A stretch of DNA of 64,000 nt, taken from NCBI RefSeq assembly GCF_900215215.1, contig NZ_OBDR01000001.1, positions 356,196 through 420,195 on the forward strand, read 5' to 3'. The translations under genes were made by a program, and so were the position numbers. Numbering within the stretch: the stretch's first letter is position 1; every line of letters starts with the position of its first letter. Positions 55,658-64,000 of the stretch are shown here, one piece after another. The notes under the pieces were generated by a model. It saw only the letters and a program-made list of their open reading frames with translations. It did no database searches and was not told the origin of the DNA. This stretch comes from Methanohalophilus euhalobius (GTDB taxonomy: Archaea > Halobacteriota > Methanosarcinia > Methanosarcinales > Methanosarcinaceae).

Positions 55658-55798
55658 TTATAATTTCTTTTCTTTCAGGTTTATATCTTCATCCTGCTGG
55701 TGTGACATCAATATTGCAGATTTTAAGAAAAAGGCCGTTAAAAGCACTGCCAGTGCAAAGAAAAGTAGTGCAATAATAACAATTGTCAGTGGATCCAT
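55658..55798 (-). CDS. Small single-span membrane protein, 46 aa
   Basis: ATG-TAA frame of 47 codons between PAC2 and mtd. One strong hydrophobic helix (LTIVIIALLFFALAVLLTAF) is followed by FLKSAILMSHQQDEDINLKE and a basic end, the positive-in tail of a small membrane protein. It is not preceded by a clear RBS (AAGAAATG). I do not recognise the family; codon use looks like a real gene. Confidence 0.5.
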   Translation of the reverse strand: MDPLTIVIIALLFFALAVLLTAFFLKSAILMSHQQDEDINLKEKKL

Positions 55799-55825
55799 TT
55801 CTTAAAAATAAAAAAGAAAGTGAGT

Positions 55826-56662
55826 TTACACTTTCTGTGGTTTCTCATAAAGTTTTATTTTCTGAAGCTGGGCACCTTTCTTGGAATGAGGCTGCCTGAA
55901 CACAGAATCATTGGCTTTCTCAATTTCCCTGGCTTCAATTGCAAGCTGTGCGGCTGCACGCATGAGTTCATGGCCTGCTGCTGCAGTGAGAGCAACATCT
56001 TCAATCTCTTTAAGGATAAAGCAGGCTGGCATGTTTACTTCTGCGACTTTGCTTGCCATGTGGAGGGCTGCAAGACCCTTTGCTTTAGCGTAAGGGTTAT
56101 TGAAACCGGCACGTTCAATGCATTTCTGTGGTTTTGCAAGAATGTGTGGAAGTTCAAGGTCTGCACCGGATTTGCCTTCATCGACCTGAGCAGTTACCGC
56201 ATCAAGTTCTTCCTGGAGAAGCCTGACCACACCACAAGTGGAAAGGACTTTCATTGCATCAGAGTTAAAGGAGGCCATTTCGACAGCATCTAAGAACTCT
56301 GTCTTGGCACCGATAAGAGGATCAACAGTCATTATAATGTAACCGAAACCTGCATCCTCAAGAGCCTGTCTGTCATCTTTCTTGGTAGGTCCGTCAGAGA
56401 CGACAATACATGGATAATCGTTCCATAACTCACGGGCAGATTTGGGACCCGGTGCACTTGCGTTGGGGCTGATCATTACAACAAAGTCAGGCTCCCATGC
56501 CTTCAATTCATCAGTAGAAGCTGCTGTTTCCTTGTCCATTTTGGGACCAGTACCAAACACGCGGGTGCTGATACCTTCCCTGGCTGCAATTTCATCCTGT
56601 ACAAGGTCAATGACCTGGCTCATACCCAGGTTACCCAATTTGATAAATCCTACTTTTACCAT
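55826..56662 (-). CDS. mtd: F420-dependent methylenetetrahydromethanopterin dehydrogenase
   Basis: 278 aa, full-length Mtd. It starts MVKVGFIKLGNLGMSQVIDL, with the family stretches ISPNASAPGPKSARE, VVSDGPTKKDD and GYIIMTVDPLIGAKTEFLD. It reversibly reduces methenyl- to methylene-H4MPT with reduced F420, a step of methylotrophic and hydrogenotrophic methanogenesis. The gene is monocistronic with AGAGGGAAA before the start. It is the firmest marker that this is a methanogen genome. Confidence 0.98.
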   Translation of the reverse strand: MVKVGFIKLGNLGMSQVIDLVQDEIAAREGISTRVFGTGPKMDKETAASTDELKAWEPDFVVMISPNASAPGPKSARELWNDYPCIVVSDGPTKKDDRQALEDAGFGYIIMTVDPLIGAKTEFLDAVEMASFNSDAMKVLSTCGVVRLLQEELDAVTAQVDEGKSGADLELPHILAKPQKCIERAGFNNPYAKAKGLAALHMASKVAEVNMPACFILKEIEDVALTAAAGHELMRAAAQLAIEAREIEKANDSVFRQPHSKKGAQLQKIKLYEKPQKV

Positions 56663-56834
56663 ATAATCACAGAGGGAAAATAACTACGTAGCATATATTA
56701 TTTTTGGATTTACACATAACAGTACTAAATTGTTAAACAAGAGAGGGAATAGCAGATATTATTATCCGAAAAAGTTAAAAGCAATGTAACTAATCTACAG
56801 CCATATTTCCTACATACCTCTATTATTATCTCAA

Positions 56835-57518
56835 ATGATCAGGTTTGATGAAGTGACTTTAGCCAGCAATTCTAACAGAAATTTTTCTAAACTGATTGTT
56901 TTTGATATGGACAGCACCCTAATAGATGCTGAGTGTATCGATGAGCTTGCACTTGCTGCAGGAGTGGCAGACAAAGTTGCACAGATTACAGATCGCACAA
57001 TGAGAGGAGAACTTGACTACCATCTGGCTCTTCTGGAAAGAGTGAAACTCCTTAAAGGTCTGGAAATTACAAAGGCAAAGGACGCGGTTGAAAAGATCGA
57101 ACTAATGCCTGGTGCAAAAGAACTCCTTGAGCATGTACAATCACTTGGATACAAAACTGCAATGTTATCCGGAGGATTTACTCTTTCCTCTGACAGGGTT
57201 GCAAAATTACTCAACATCGATTACGTATATGCCAACACTCTAGAGGTGAAAAATGGATATCTGACAGGTGTAGTGTCTGGCCCTATGACACAAAACCTTT
57301 CAAAAGAAGTTGCCTTTGAAGAAATTGCCAGAAAGAATGGCTTCCTACCCGAAGATTGTATCGTGGTAGGAGATGGGGCAAATGATGTCTGTATATTTAA
57401 GAGAGCAGGTTATTCGATTGCATTCAATCCAAAACCAATTCTCCATCAACATGCAGATGTCATAATTTCAAAGAAGGATCTTAGGGCATTAATTTCCGTG
57501 ATTGATTCACTACAATAA
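56835..57518 (+). CDS. serB: Phosphoserine phosphatase
   Basis: 227 aa HAD enzyme. Motif I LIVFDMDSTLIDAECIDELA (Asp nucleophile), MRGELDYHLALLERVKLLKG cap region with Glu, MLSGGFTLSSDRVA (motif II), and motif III/IV VVGDGANDVCIFKRAG. Last step of serine synthesis. In a cell that uses phosphoserine for Cys-tRNA (sepS), this enzyme also competes for the same metabolite. Followed 78 bases later by the coiled-coil gene in the same direction. Confidence 0.95.
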   Translation: MIRFDEVTLASNSNRNFSKLIVFDMDSTLIDAECIDELALAAGVADKVAQITDRTMRGELDYHLALLERVKLLKGLEITKAKDAVEKIELMPGAKELLEHVQSLGYKTAMLSGGFTLSSDRVAKLLNIDYVYANTLEVKNGYLTGVVSGPMTQNLSKEVAFEEIARKNGFLPEDCIVVGDGANDVCIFKRAGYSIAFNPKPILHQHADVIISKKDLRALISVIDSLQ

Positions 57519-57596
57519 AGTGGGTCCTGAAGTATCGTGCATTAGAAATGCATGAAATGCCAGCTACATTTGCTGGACCGGGAGGATAAATCGAAT

Positions 57597-58451
57597 ATGC
57601 AAAAAGAACTGAAAGACAAAAGGAAAGATCTGAGGGACGCCTCTGAAGAACACAAGAATAAACGTAATGAACTTAATGCACAGGCAAGTACACTTGCATC
57701 TAAACGCAATGAGCTCAACAAAAAGACCAAGGATCTTATCAACGAAGCACAGGAATACAAAAAACTTCGTGATGAAAACAACGAAAAAGTCCAGGAATTC
57801 AAGGGGCTTCGTGATAAGACCAATGAAAAGGCAAATGAACTTTTTGGAAAAGTTGATGAGCTCAGAAGTGCCAATAATCTTACGGGACCATCCCTGAAAG
57901 AGATTCGCAAGGATATCGACAGGCTGGAATTCTCACAGCAGACCGAAGTGCTTACACCATCAAAAGAAAAAGAACTGGTCAACAAGATATCCGAACTCCG
58001 GAAACTTTATGATACAAAGAAAAAGCAAATTGAAAGTAATACTGAGCTAAACGATCTGCTTACGGAAGCACAGGAAATCAGGGAAGAGGCTTCCGGCTAC
58101 CATACAACCCTTTCTGAATATGCTCAGAAAGCTCAGGAATATCATGACAAGATGATTACCACTTTCAAAGAAGCGGATAAGATACGCGCGGAATCCGATA
58201 CTGCACATAAAGAGTTTGTACAAATCCAGGAAAAAGCAGATGAACAGCACAAGGCTTTCATTGCAGCTCAGAAGGAAATCCGGGATATTGACAAAGAACT
58301 TCGCAAACTCAAGAAGAAAGATGGTGGCAGGAAAGGCGCAGACATGGAAGAAGTCCGTAAGGATGCCGAGGATATATTTGATAAGTTCAAATCCGGCGAG
58401 AAACTTACTACAGAAAACCTCATGACTCTCCAGAAGTCCGGTCTTCTATAA
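57597..58451 (+). CDS. Coiled-coil protein, archaeal family
   Basis: 284 aa from ATG 57597 after GGGAGGATAAATCGA; ATG 57552 upstream is possible. Almost entirely long charged helices (MQKELKDKRKDLRDASEEHK, KRNELNKKTKDLINEAQEY, KEKELVNKISELRKLYD), ending in a DIFDKFKSGEKLTTENLMTL helical cap. This resembles a methanosarcinal coiled-coil family that often follows serB. Function unknown; probably a structural or scaffold protein. Confidence 0.8.
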   Translation: MQKELKDKRKDLRDASEEHKNKRNELNAQASTLASKRNELNKKTKDLINEAQEYKKLRDENNEKVQEFKGLRDKTNEKANELFGKVDELRSANNLTGPSLKEIRKDIDRLEFSQQTEVLTPSKEKELVNKISELRKLYDTKKKQIESNTELNDLLTEAQEIREEASGYHTTLSEYAQKAQEYHDKMITTFKEADKIRAESDTAHKEFVQIQEKADEQHKAFIAAQKEIRDIDKELRKLKKKDGGRKGADMEEVRKDAEDIFDKFKSGEKLTTENLMTLQKSGLL

Positions 58452-58489
58452 GAATGGAAATAATTATCCGGGGAAACCCTGATTATATT

Positions 58490-59629
58490 TCATATATATT
58501 TAAGGACATATTGATTTCTGTAATTATCATCCCGCATAAGACATGTTTTTGCTTTATAGACAGGATCTTTCCGGATTCTATCCCATATTTTATTTATTTT
58601 TTCTTCATGTATGTTACCCACCGAAATTGGTATGCATGCACATGGACTGACATTTCCTTCAGGGGTTATATGCAACCATTTTTTACCCGCAAAGCATCCC
58701 ATTTTGCGCAATACATGAGGAACCGAAAATATACGGGGTCCACTCATATTGTTTGAACGCTCAATAAAATCATTGAATTTTTGCATGTCCCCGGATGAGA
58801 GAAGGTCATCCTTATGATCAAACCATCGACCCGTGGGTACGATCTCAAAAAAGGTGATCTCATGTACACTCATGTCCTTTGCAAGCTGGTAGAAATCGTC
58901 CAGCTCATCGATATTAGAAGGAGAAATTACGACATAGATATTTACCAGTAATCCGACATCAAGGGCATTCTCTATAGCAGACATAGCAGCCCTGTAAACA
59001 CCTGTCCTGCCACGCATCCTGTCATGATTTGCTTCGAATGCACTGTCCAGACTGACACTGAGCATATTCAGGCCTGCTTCTTTTAATGCCAGGGCTTTTG
59101 CAAAATCCAGACCTACACCGGAAGTAAACAGACCGCTTATTGCCTTCTCATTATCAACATAGTTAATGAGATCTTCAAGTCCTTCATATAACAGAGGTTC
59201 GCCCCCATCAAAAATAATTAAAGTTGAACCCATTTCCAGACACTGGTCAATAGCATTTTTTACAATCTCGGGTGAAAGAGATGCCCTGTTATTTGTATTA
59301 GGCAACGCACAATGCAGACACCTGTTGGGACATTCCTCGGTGATGGAAATTGTCACCTGTTCAGGAACCATTTTCCCCCTCATATACCCCATCTGGCTGG
59401 AAACCAACCTGTCAAAAGCCTTTCCTGGGATAGGGGGCATCCAGGTGGAGAACACAAGAGACTCACCATTTACAAGGGCCGGTTTGGAACCATCGAACAT
59501 ATCCATCATATCTGATAGCAGCGGTTTCACTGCTTTTGATGCAAGACCTGAGGTATGCATATTGACACGTCCGTTTTCAACAGTAGCATAAACCTTGAAG
59601 AAGGGATTTCTATAAAAATCGTATTTCAT
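58490..59629 (-). CDS. Radical SAM/SPASM protein linked to ether-lipid genes
   Basis: 379 aa from ATG 59629; ATG 59644, overlapping the previous stop as ATGA, is equally possible. The [4Fe-4S] motif is CPNRCLHC, followed by FDGGEPLLYEGL (GGEP) and SLDSAFEANHDRMRGRTG. The C-terminal SPASM-like part has GCFAGKKWLHITPEGNVSPCAC and a final KTC, enough cysteines for an auxiliary cluster. It follows geranylgeranyl reductase and DGGGP synthase in one operon, so a role in lipid or isoprenoid modification is possible. The reaction is unknown. Confidence 0.85.
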   Translation of the reverse strand: MKYDFYRNPFFKVYATVENGRVNMHTSGLASKAVKPLLSDMMDMFDGSKPALVNGESLVFSTWMPPIPGKAFDRLVSSQMGYMRGKMVPEQVTISITEECPNRCLHCALPNTNNRASLSPEIVKNAIDQCLEMGSTLIIFDGGEPLLYEGLEDLINYVDNEKAISGLFTSGVGLDFAKALALKEAGLNMLSVSLDSAFEANHDRMRGRTGVYRAAMSAIENALDVGLLVNIYVVISPSNIDELDDFYQLAKDMSVHEITFFEIVPTGRWFDHKDDLLSSGDMQKFNDFIERSNNMSGPRIFSVPHVLRKMGCFAGKKWLHITPEGNVSPCACIPISVGNIHEEKINKIWDRIRKDPVYKAKTCLMRDDNYRNQYVLKYI

Positions 59630-59640
59630 GTTACCACACA

Positions 59641-60798
59641 TCACCTGTTTCTCAGGAATGCACTAAATCCAAGAAGCGATGACGGTTTCTTTTTTAGCAT
59701 GAAAAGAGAGACCTGTAATGCTTTTTGAAGAGATGAACCCTGGAGGAAAGATAGGTCCTCCTGTTTGAAAACTTCCATCATACTGTTTATCTCACTATCA
59801 TCCATTTTGCGAAGAGTTTCAAGCGCCATTCTACCCAAATAATATTCGGTCCTGTATTCCTTTGCCCACCTATGTGAATAACGGGACAGGAAACGAGCAG
59901 AGGTATTCCCCTCCTGTATACTTTCAGCAGCAACTTTTCCACACATTTTGCCTCCGTGTATGGAATAGCCAATGCCCGATTGTCCGGATGCACCTCCTGT
60001 AAGCATAATACCATCAGCAACCATCTGGTTGGGAATAGTAGCGATAGGGTCCCCTCCGGTTTTCACTTCACCTATGCTTAAATTTGACAAACCCTTCATC
60101 CGCTTGAATTTATCCACCCACCTATCAAAAAAGGAAGATACATCCCTGCCATGCCTTCTTACATAGACACCCAGGGTTGCCCTGTCGCCTCCACAGGGAG
60201 AATAAGTTGATTTCCATCCGGGAGCCACGCTTCCCACGAAATATTCAAACATGTCCGGCTCACCAATCCCCTCACCTTCTACCTCTGTCTCCATAGCCCA
60301 AGCTATATCATCCGGATGTTTCATTGCAGAAAGGCCACAAAGAGAAGCGAGTTTAGAATTGATTCCATCTGAGATTATTACAAGTTTAGAATCGAAGGTG
60401 CCCTGCGAAGTACTCACAGAAACCCCTTCATCATTTTTCAATACATTATATGCTTCAACTGATGTCGCAATATCAACACCTGAACCCCTGGTTTTCTGTA
60501 TGTAATACCGGTCAAATGCAGGGCGGTCCAGAAAATAAGCGGGACTTTCGACTCCCACATAGGATCCGGAAGGGGCTACAATATTGGCCCCTCTTAAATT
60601 TTTGAGGACATAGGAACTATCCACAGTTTCACCGGCCCTGTCAAACATTCCTTTAAAAAAAGTGTTAGCAGGATGTGTGTTTTCACCCAATACGTCTTGT
60701 TTGTCCATTAAAAGGACATCCAAACCCTGCTCAGACGCTACTCTGGAAGCAGCTAAACCGGCAGGGGAAGCACCGACCACAATGACATCAGCATCCAT
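59641..60798 (-). CDS. Geranylgeranyl reductase family flavoprotein
   Basis: 385 aa. Rossmann FAD motif DVIVVGASPAGLAASRVASE at the N terminus, GTFDSKLVIISDGINSKLASL in the middle, YSPCGGDRATLGVYVRR and the GGASGQSGIGYSIHGGKMCG motif late. Such enzymes saturate the isoprenoid chains of archaeal lipids (digeranylgeranylglycerophospholipid reductase), though a polyprenol substrate cannot be excluded. Six bases after the UbiA-type gene and overlapping the radical SAM gene by four: three genes, one transcript. Confidence 0.88.
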   Translation of the reverse strand: MDADVIVVGASPAGLAASRVASEQGLDVLLMDKQDVLGENTHPANTFFKGMFDRAGETVDSSYVLKNLRGANIVAPSGSYVGVESPAYFLDRPAFDRYYIQKTRGSGVDIATSVEAYNVLKNDEGVSVSTSQGTFDSKLVIISDGINSKLASLCGLSAMKHPDDIAWAMETEVEGEGIGEPDMFEYFVGSVAPGWKSTYSPCGGDRATLGVYVRRHGRDVSSFFDRWVDKFKRMKGLSNLSIGEVKTGGDPIATIPNQMVADGIMLTGGASGQSGIGYSIHGGKMCGKVAAESIQEGNTSARFLSRYSHRWAKEYRTEYYLGRMALETLRKMDDSEINSMMEVFKQEDLSFLQGSSLQKALQVSLFMLKKKPSSLLGFSAFLRNR

Positions 60799-60804
60799 TA
60801 TAAA

Positions 60805-61746
60805 TCACCATAGAATATTCACATAACCCTCAGAAACTATAGACAGAATTACATCAATTATCAGGGAACCAAACATTACGCCCCTGTAGCGAGAACCCTG
60901 AAGGAAAAGCATTCCTCCTCTTTCGGGCAGAGGATTTTTGATGAAATCAAGGGACTGGATAATCATCCACATCCCCGCAAGAATTGCCCCTGTGAAGAAA
61001 ATAGGACCAAGTTGTGCCGTCCAACCTATTATGAGGGAAGAAATTACACCTATAATCCAACAGGCAGTCACCAATTTAGATGTCGCAGGTACACCAAATA
61101 CTACAGGGAATGTAGGCGCACCTTTAGCCCGATCACCTTCCACATCCCTGGAGACACCGGAAAGAGTAAATCCCCAATCGGTAACACACATCATAATACC
61201 CAGGAAAATCCCGGGAAGGGGAAGAATGGAAGTGTCCGCACCCTTTAGAATTCCCGCAGGATCAAAAGCAAGCCAGATACCAATCGGTACAAGCCCGTAT
61301 GCAATACCCACTGGTACAAAGCTTAAGTAGGTAGATCTTTTAGCAAATTTTGAATATATGCTTATAGTACTAACTGCTATCACAAGTACCACAAAAGACT
61401 CGGGATTCAGATACAAGGCAGCTATTGATGCAATAACTACAAGGACAAAGGCATATTTGAGCCCCTGTTCCTGCGTGAGAGTAGAAGATGCGATGGGCCT
61501 TCCGGGCAGGTTAATCTTATCTATATCAATATCACAACAGTCATTGAACACATAAGAACTTGTTATCGCAGCATAACCACCAATAATTGCAATAATGAAA
61601 GGTAAAACCGAAGGTAGACCTCCGGCGTATATATATGATGCAAGCAATGCACTTGCTGCCGGCAGGGCAAGATCCATATCAGCTATTTCAGGCCTGAGTA
61701 GTTCCAGATAGGGGTTGCGGGACTTTGATCCAGTTGTAGATACCAA
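60805..61746 (-). CDS. Digeranylgeranylglyceryl phosphate synthase-like UbiA prenyltransferase
   Basis: 313 aa from TTG 61746; the GGTGAT that overlaps a GTG at 61755 is its ribosome binding site. Nine membrane helices. The Asp-rich motifs are NDCCDIDIDKINLPGRPI (first) and DWGFTLSGVSRDVEGDRAKG (second), binding Mg-diphosphate. It adds the second geranylgeranyl chain to geranylgeranylglyceryl phosphate. First gene of the lipid unit with the reductase and the radical SAM protein. Another UbiA substrate cannot be ruled out. Confidence 0.85.
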   Translation of the reverse strand: MVSTTGSKSRNPYLELLRPEIADMDLALPAASALLASYIYAGGLPSVLPFIIAIIGGYAAITSSYVFNDCCDIDIDKINLPGRPIASSTLTQEQGLKYAFVLVVIASIAALYLNPESFVVLVIAVSTISIYSKFAKRSTYLSFVPVGIAYGLVPIGIWLAFDPAGILKGADTSILPLPGIFLGIMMCVTDWGFTLSGVSRDVEGDRAKGAPTFPVVFGVPATSKLVTACWIIGVISSLIIGWTAQLGPIFFTGAILAGMWMIIQSLDFIKNPLPERGGMLFLQGSRYRGVMFGSLIIDVILSIVSEGYVNILW

Positions 61747-61794
61747 GTAAATCACCCGGGATTAGATTCAAATCCGTGATTTCTGTCAGTTTAG

Positions 61795-63270
61795 TTAAAG
61801 ATTTTCATTGGGCATTTCATCTAAAGGAATGGCATTCTTCTTGAGATCTTCATAGAGTGGATGAACAGTGTACTGTTTTGGGAGATTCAAATAAAATAAT
61901 CCATTCCTGTTTTTACTAATAAGTCCTATTACGTTTTGTAACGCCACACCTATTGCACCTGGATCCATTTCATCAGGGATTTCCGCATTGAAAGGATATA
62001 CTTCAGAGAGTTCAACGGGATATGCTCCAAATGGAGGCTTGAAATTCAGGACATGATCATAAGTTGCTTCGTCTTTCACAGATTTTGAGCGTATAAGAAT
62101 TTTACCATCCAGATTAAAGCGGCCAAGTCTTTCTTTAAATCGTGCAACTTCCGGTCTTTTTGAGGATTCGGGCCCGGTATAAAAGAAAGTGGATTTGGAA
62201 AACGGATCAAGTCTTTCAAGCCAGGGACTGTAATTGTACAATCTTTTAAGAGCTGACAGCATTGAGGGATGGCTCCTGCACCGCTGTTCCACAAGTTCTA
62301 ACAAGTTACCTTCCCTTATGGCCTGCTTGATGTTGCGAATTTCTGCAAAGGTCACATACAGATTGTGTCTTGCCAGTAATTCTGTGGAGTTGAAAGCAGA
62401 TTTAATTTCCGATGCAGTATGAGCAGAACACACCGGACAATTACATGGAAGATACTGAAGATCTTTAAGATGAGATGTTCCGGTAACAGTTATATAGCGT
62501 CCTGCTTTTGCATAAAGGGCATAAGCTGCTGAATCAAATAAGTCACATCCCATTGCTACAGCAAGAGCAAACATCATTGGATGACCGGCACCAAATAGAT
62601 GGACCGGTTTCACAGGATCAAGACCCTTTTTGGAAGAAATAACAACATCAACCAGATCCGCATAACGATAGGATTCCATGAGAGGAACCACAGCTCCGAT
62701 AGGATATACATCAAAGGCATGTTTTGAAAGGGTTTTCGCACTGTGGGCCCTGAGATCCAGATAAGTGGAGCCCTGTACAGGACCCGCCAAAAGCATATTA
62801 TCTGTTACAATTTCCTTGGCTGCAATCACTCTTTCAAGAGTAGTTTCAAGTTCGCCTTCTGCCCTTTTGTAAGAGACATCAGGAGGGGTTGGAATGTCAA
62901 GGGGGACTGCAATATCAGAACCAATGTTTTTTTGGAACTTTATAATCTGTTCGTTTGTTACTTCAACATCCCCATAAACGGATAGTTGAAAAGAACCTGA
63001 ATCTGTCATAATGGGACCATCAAAATCCAGAAGATGATGCAGGCCTTTTTCCAGTGCGACGTTCCTGAGTTTGTCCTTGCGAGAAATGATATATGAATTT
63101 GTAATAAGTATTTGTGCACCAAACTGATGCATTTCAGAAGAGGGTATTGTGTTTATGTTGGGATTGATAACTGGCATAACCGTTGGTGTTTCAACAACAC
63201 CATGTGGTGTATGCAGTCTACCAATACGGCCAGCTGCGTCTTTTTGCAGTATTTCGAATACAGCGGTCAT
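61795..63270 (-). CDS. tgtA: Archaeosine tRNA-guanine transglycosylase
   Basis: 491 aa from ATG 63270 (MTAVFEILQKDAAGRIGRLH); the upstream extension to 63354 lacks conserved sequence. TIM barrel with MTDSGSFQLSVYG (catalytic Asp region), GPVQGSTYLDLR, HLFGAGHPMMFALAVAMGCDLFDSAAYALYAKAGRY, and the zinc site LPCNCPVCSAHT. It exchanges guanine 15 of tRNA for preQ0, the precursor of archaeosine. The length fits forms without the C-terminal PUA domain; the ArcS partner is not here. Confidence 0.95.
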   Translation of the reverse strand: MTAVFEILQKDAAGRIGRLHTPHGVVETPTVMPVINPNINTIPSSEMHQFGAQILITNSYIISRKDKLRNVALEKGLHHLLDFDGPIMTDSGSFQLSVYGDVEVTNEQIIKFQKNIGSDIAVPLDIPTPPDVSYKRAEGELETTLERVIAAKEIVTDNMLLAGPVQGSTYLDLRAHSAKTLSKHAFDVYPIGAVVPLMESYRYADLVDVVISSKKGLDPVKPVHLFGAGHPMMFALAVAMGCDLFDSAAYALYAKAGRYITVTGTSHLKDLQYLPCNCPVCSAHTASEIKSAFNSTELLARHNLYVTFAEIRNIKQAIREGNLLELVEQRCRSHPSMLSALKRLYNYSPWLERLDPFSKSTFFYTGPESSKRPEVARFKERLGRFNLDGKILIRSKSVKDEATYDHVLNFKPPFGAYPVELSEVYPFNAEIPDEMDPGAIGVALQNVIGLISKNRNGLFYLNLPKQYTVHPLYEDLKKNAIPLDEMPNENL

Positions 63271-63383
63271 GGGAGCAATAGATACCGGTGATAGTATATA
63301 TGTGTATTTGAATGGTAATGGAAAATGTGAAAAGGAGAAAGACAATATATCCAAGTTCAGTCTTTATTATAGCAGGTGAAAAA

Positions 63384-63725
63384 ATGATTATTCCCGAACC
63401 CATAAAATGCGAAATAGAACATAAAGGAGGAGTGGACAACCTTTATAAAAAAATGCCTCCTGAAGATGAATTCAAAAGATGGAGTGAGATTCACCATGCA
63501 TTATCATCCCCACTCAGATTGAAGATACTATATATGGTAGCCAGGCAACCTCTCTGTGTATGCATAATAAAGCATATTCTGAAAGTACCTGATTCAAAGT
63601 TATCGTACCACCTTTCAATATTAAGTGGAAGTGGTATTATTAAAGGAACCAGAGAAGGAAATTGGATAATATATAGTGCTACAGAAGAAGGCAAGCAGAT
63701 GATTGAAGGAATATCAGGGAAATAA
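63384..63725 (+). CDS. ArsR-family winged-helix regulator
   Basis: 113 aa from ATG 63384, with GGTGA six bases upstream (frame open to 63312). The ArsR fold: EIHHALSSPLRLKILYMVAR, PLCVCIIKHILKVPDSKLSYHLSILSGSGIIKGTREG then NWIIYSATEEGKQMIEG. The CVC pair at the start of helix 3 is where metal-sensing ArsR proteins have ELCVCDL, so it may sense a metal or metalloid. No target gene lies beside it in the window. Confidence 0.9.
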   Translation: MIIPEPIKCEIEHKGGVDNLYKKMPPEDEFKRWSEIHHALSSPLRLKILYMVARQPLCVCIIKHILKVPDSKLSYHLSILSGSGIIKGTREGNWIIYSATEEGKQMIEGISGK

Positions 63726-63917
63726 ACCATTATTCCTTTATTGAATTCATTCGATCTATCTAAATCCTCTTCCTCTAATCTTCCCTTCAGCATCAGGCTG
63801 TAATAAAATTGGAGATTTGGTATTGATTTATCTAGCGAGTTGATAGTAGGAGGAAAGATATTGCAGATAGCATAATTAAGAAAAAATATAGAGAATTAGT
63901 AAAAGTCAATAAGTTGA

Positions 63918-64000
63918 GTCAGCAGCGATGCATAGTTCCCAAAGGCTCTCGCACTTTAGTACAGTATACAACGCTGGCAGGCTTATCTTCTGTGTTCGGG
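63918..64000 (-). rRNA. 5S rRNA, 3' part (runs off the window)
   Basis: Read on the minus strand from the right edge the sequence gives CCCGAACACAGAAGATAAGC, the conserved 5S core (loop C and helix III), followed by GTGCGAGAGCC and a GGGAACTATGCATCGCTGCT 3' end. The first 35-40 bases lie beyond 64000. The 3' boundary near 63918 is estimated from the GCATCGCTGCTGA end. Upstream genes of an rRNA operon are expected to the right. Confidence 0.85.

Noticed and set aside
1..64000. CRISPR array or prophage
   Set aside because: No regularly spaced repeats and no phage structural or integrase genes were seen; the tnpB element is the only mobile element.

Overview
The window looks like a chromosome segment of a methylotrophic methanogenic archaeon of the Methanosarcinaceae, probably of the Methanohalophilus / Methanococcoides / Methanolobus group. 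The markers are F420-dependent methylene-H4MPT dehydrogenase (mtd), O-phosphoseryl-tRNA synthetase (sepS), two methanogenesis-marker proteins (mmp11, mmp12), an Mrp-type antiporter, isoprenoid ether-lipid genes, archaeosine tgtA, prefoldin, proteasome beta and aCPSF1. Genus assignment is inference; the archaeal and methanogen assignment is firm. Ribosome binding sites of the GGTGAT/GGAGG type precede many starts, and operons commonly use 4-base ATGA overlaps.

Layout. 1-3.8 kb: end of a helix-turn-helix gene, a new small gene, a HAD phosphatase, and the aCPSF1-psmB pair. 4.2-12 kb: a polyphosphate island (PhoU-like regulator, membrane-anchored CHAD protein, ppk1, ppx, and a convergent PPK2-type polyphosphate:AMP phosphotransferase). 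12.1-13.4 kb: a tnpB-only IS200/IS605-type element that has split the first codons of a LigD-type 3'-phosphoesterase gene. 14-18.8 kb: a hydantoinase/oxoprolinase-like protein and a DUF1998-type helicase fused to TPRs. 19.1-19.4 kb: tRNA-Gly, tRNA-Phe, tRNA-Val. 19.7-25.6 kb: mrpABCDEFG. 25.6-29.4 kb: Sua5, then two half-size MgtE transporters with a PhoU/TrkA-C regulator. 29.5-31.4 kb: second tRNA-Val, gene remnants, and an interrupted eight-CxxCH surface cytochrome. 31.5-45.5 kb: DUF2117, LarA-like, MobB-MoaE, RadC, the mmp11/TPP enzyme/nitrilase/mmp12/DUF2103 cluster, ACT-PaaK, DHH, prefoldin, dUTPase, ADH synthase. 45.8-58.5 kb: glyS, hef, a decayed translin gene, sepS, an endonuclease V-like gene, DUF169, DUF473, PAC2, mtd, serB and a coiled-coil protein. 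58.5-63.7 kb: radical SAM / geranylgeranyl reductase / DGGGP synthase, tgtA and an ArsR-type regulator. The right edge cuts a 5S rRNA gene on the minus strand.

Most notable signal: in-frame TAG codons. No intact gene in the window ends in TAG (my hand count is about 27 TAA and 36 TGA), yet TAG lies inside three otherwise continuous reading frames. One is the polyphosphate:AMP phosphotransferase, where TAG aligns with a lysine of the internally duplicated domain and readthrough restores the full-length protein. The second is the endonuclease V-like gene at codon 10. The third is the multiheme cytochrome, which also has an in-frame TGA and looks decayed. In a methanogen family known to decode UAG as pyrrolysine, the first two are good candidates for pyrrolysine-containing proteins outside methylamine metabolism. 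Several genes are clearly decaying or disrupted (translin, phosphoesterase, cytochrome, histidine-kinase remnant), so each case must be judged separately.
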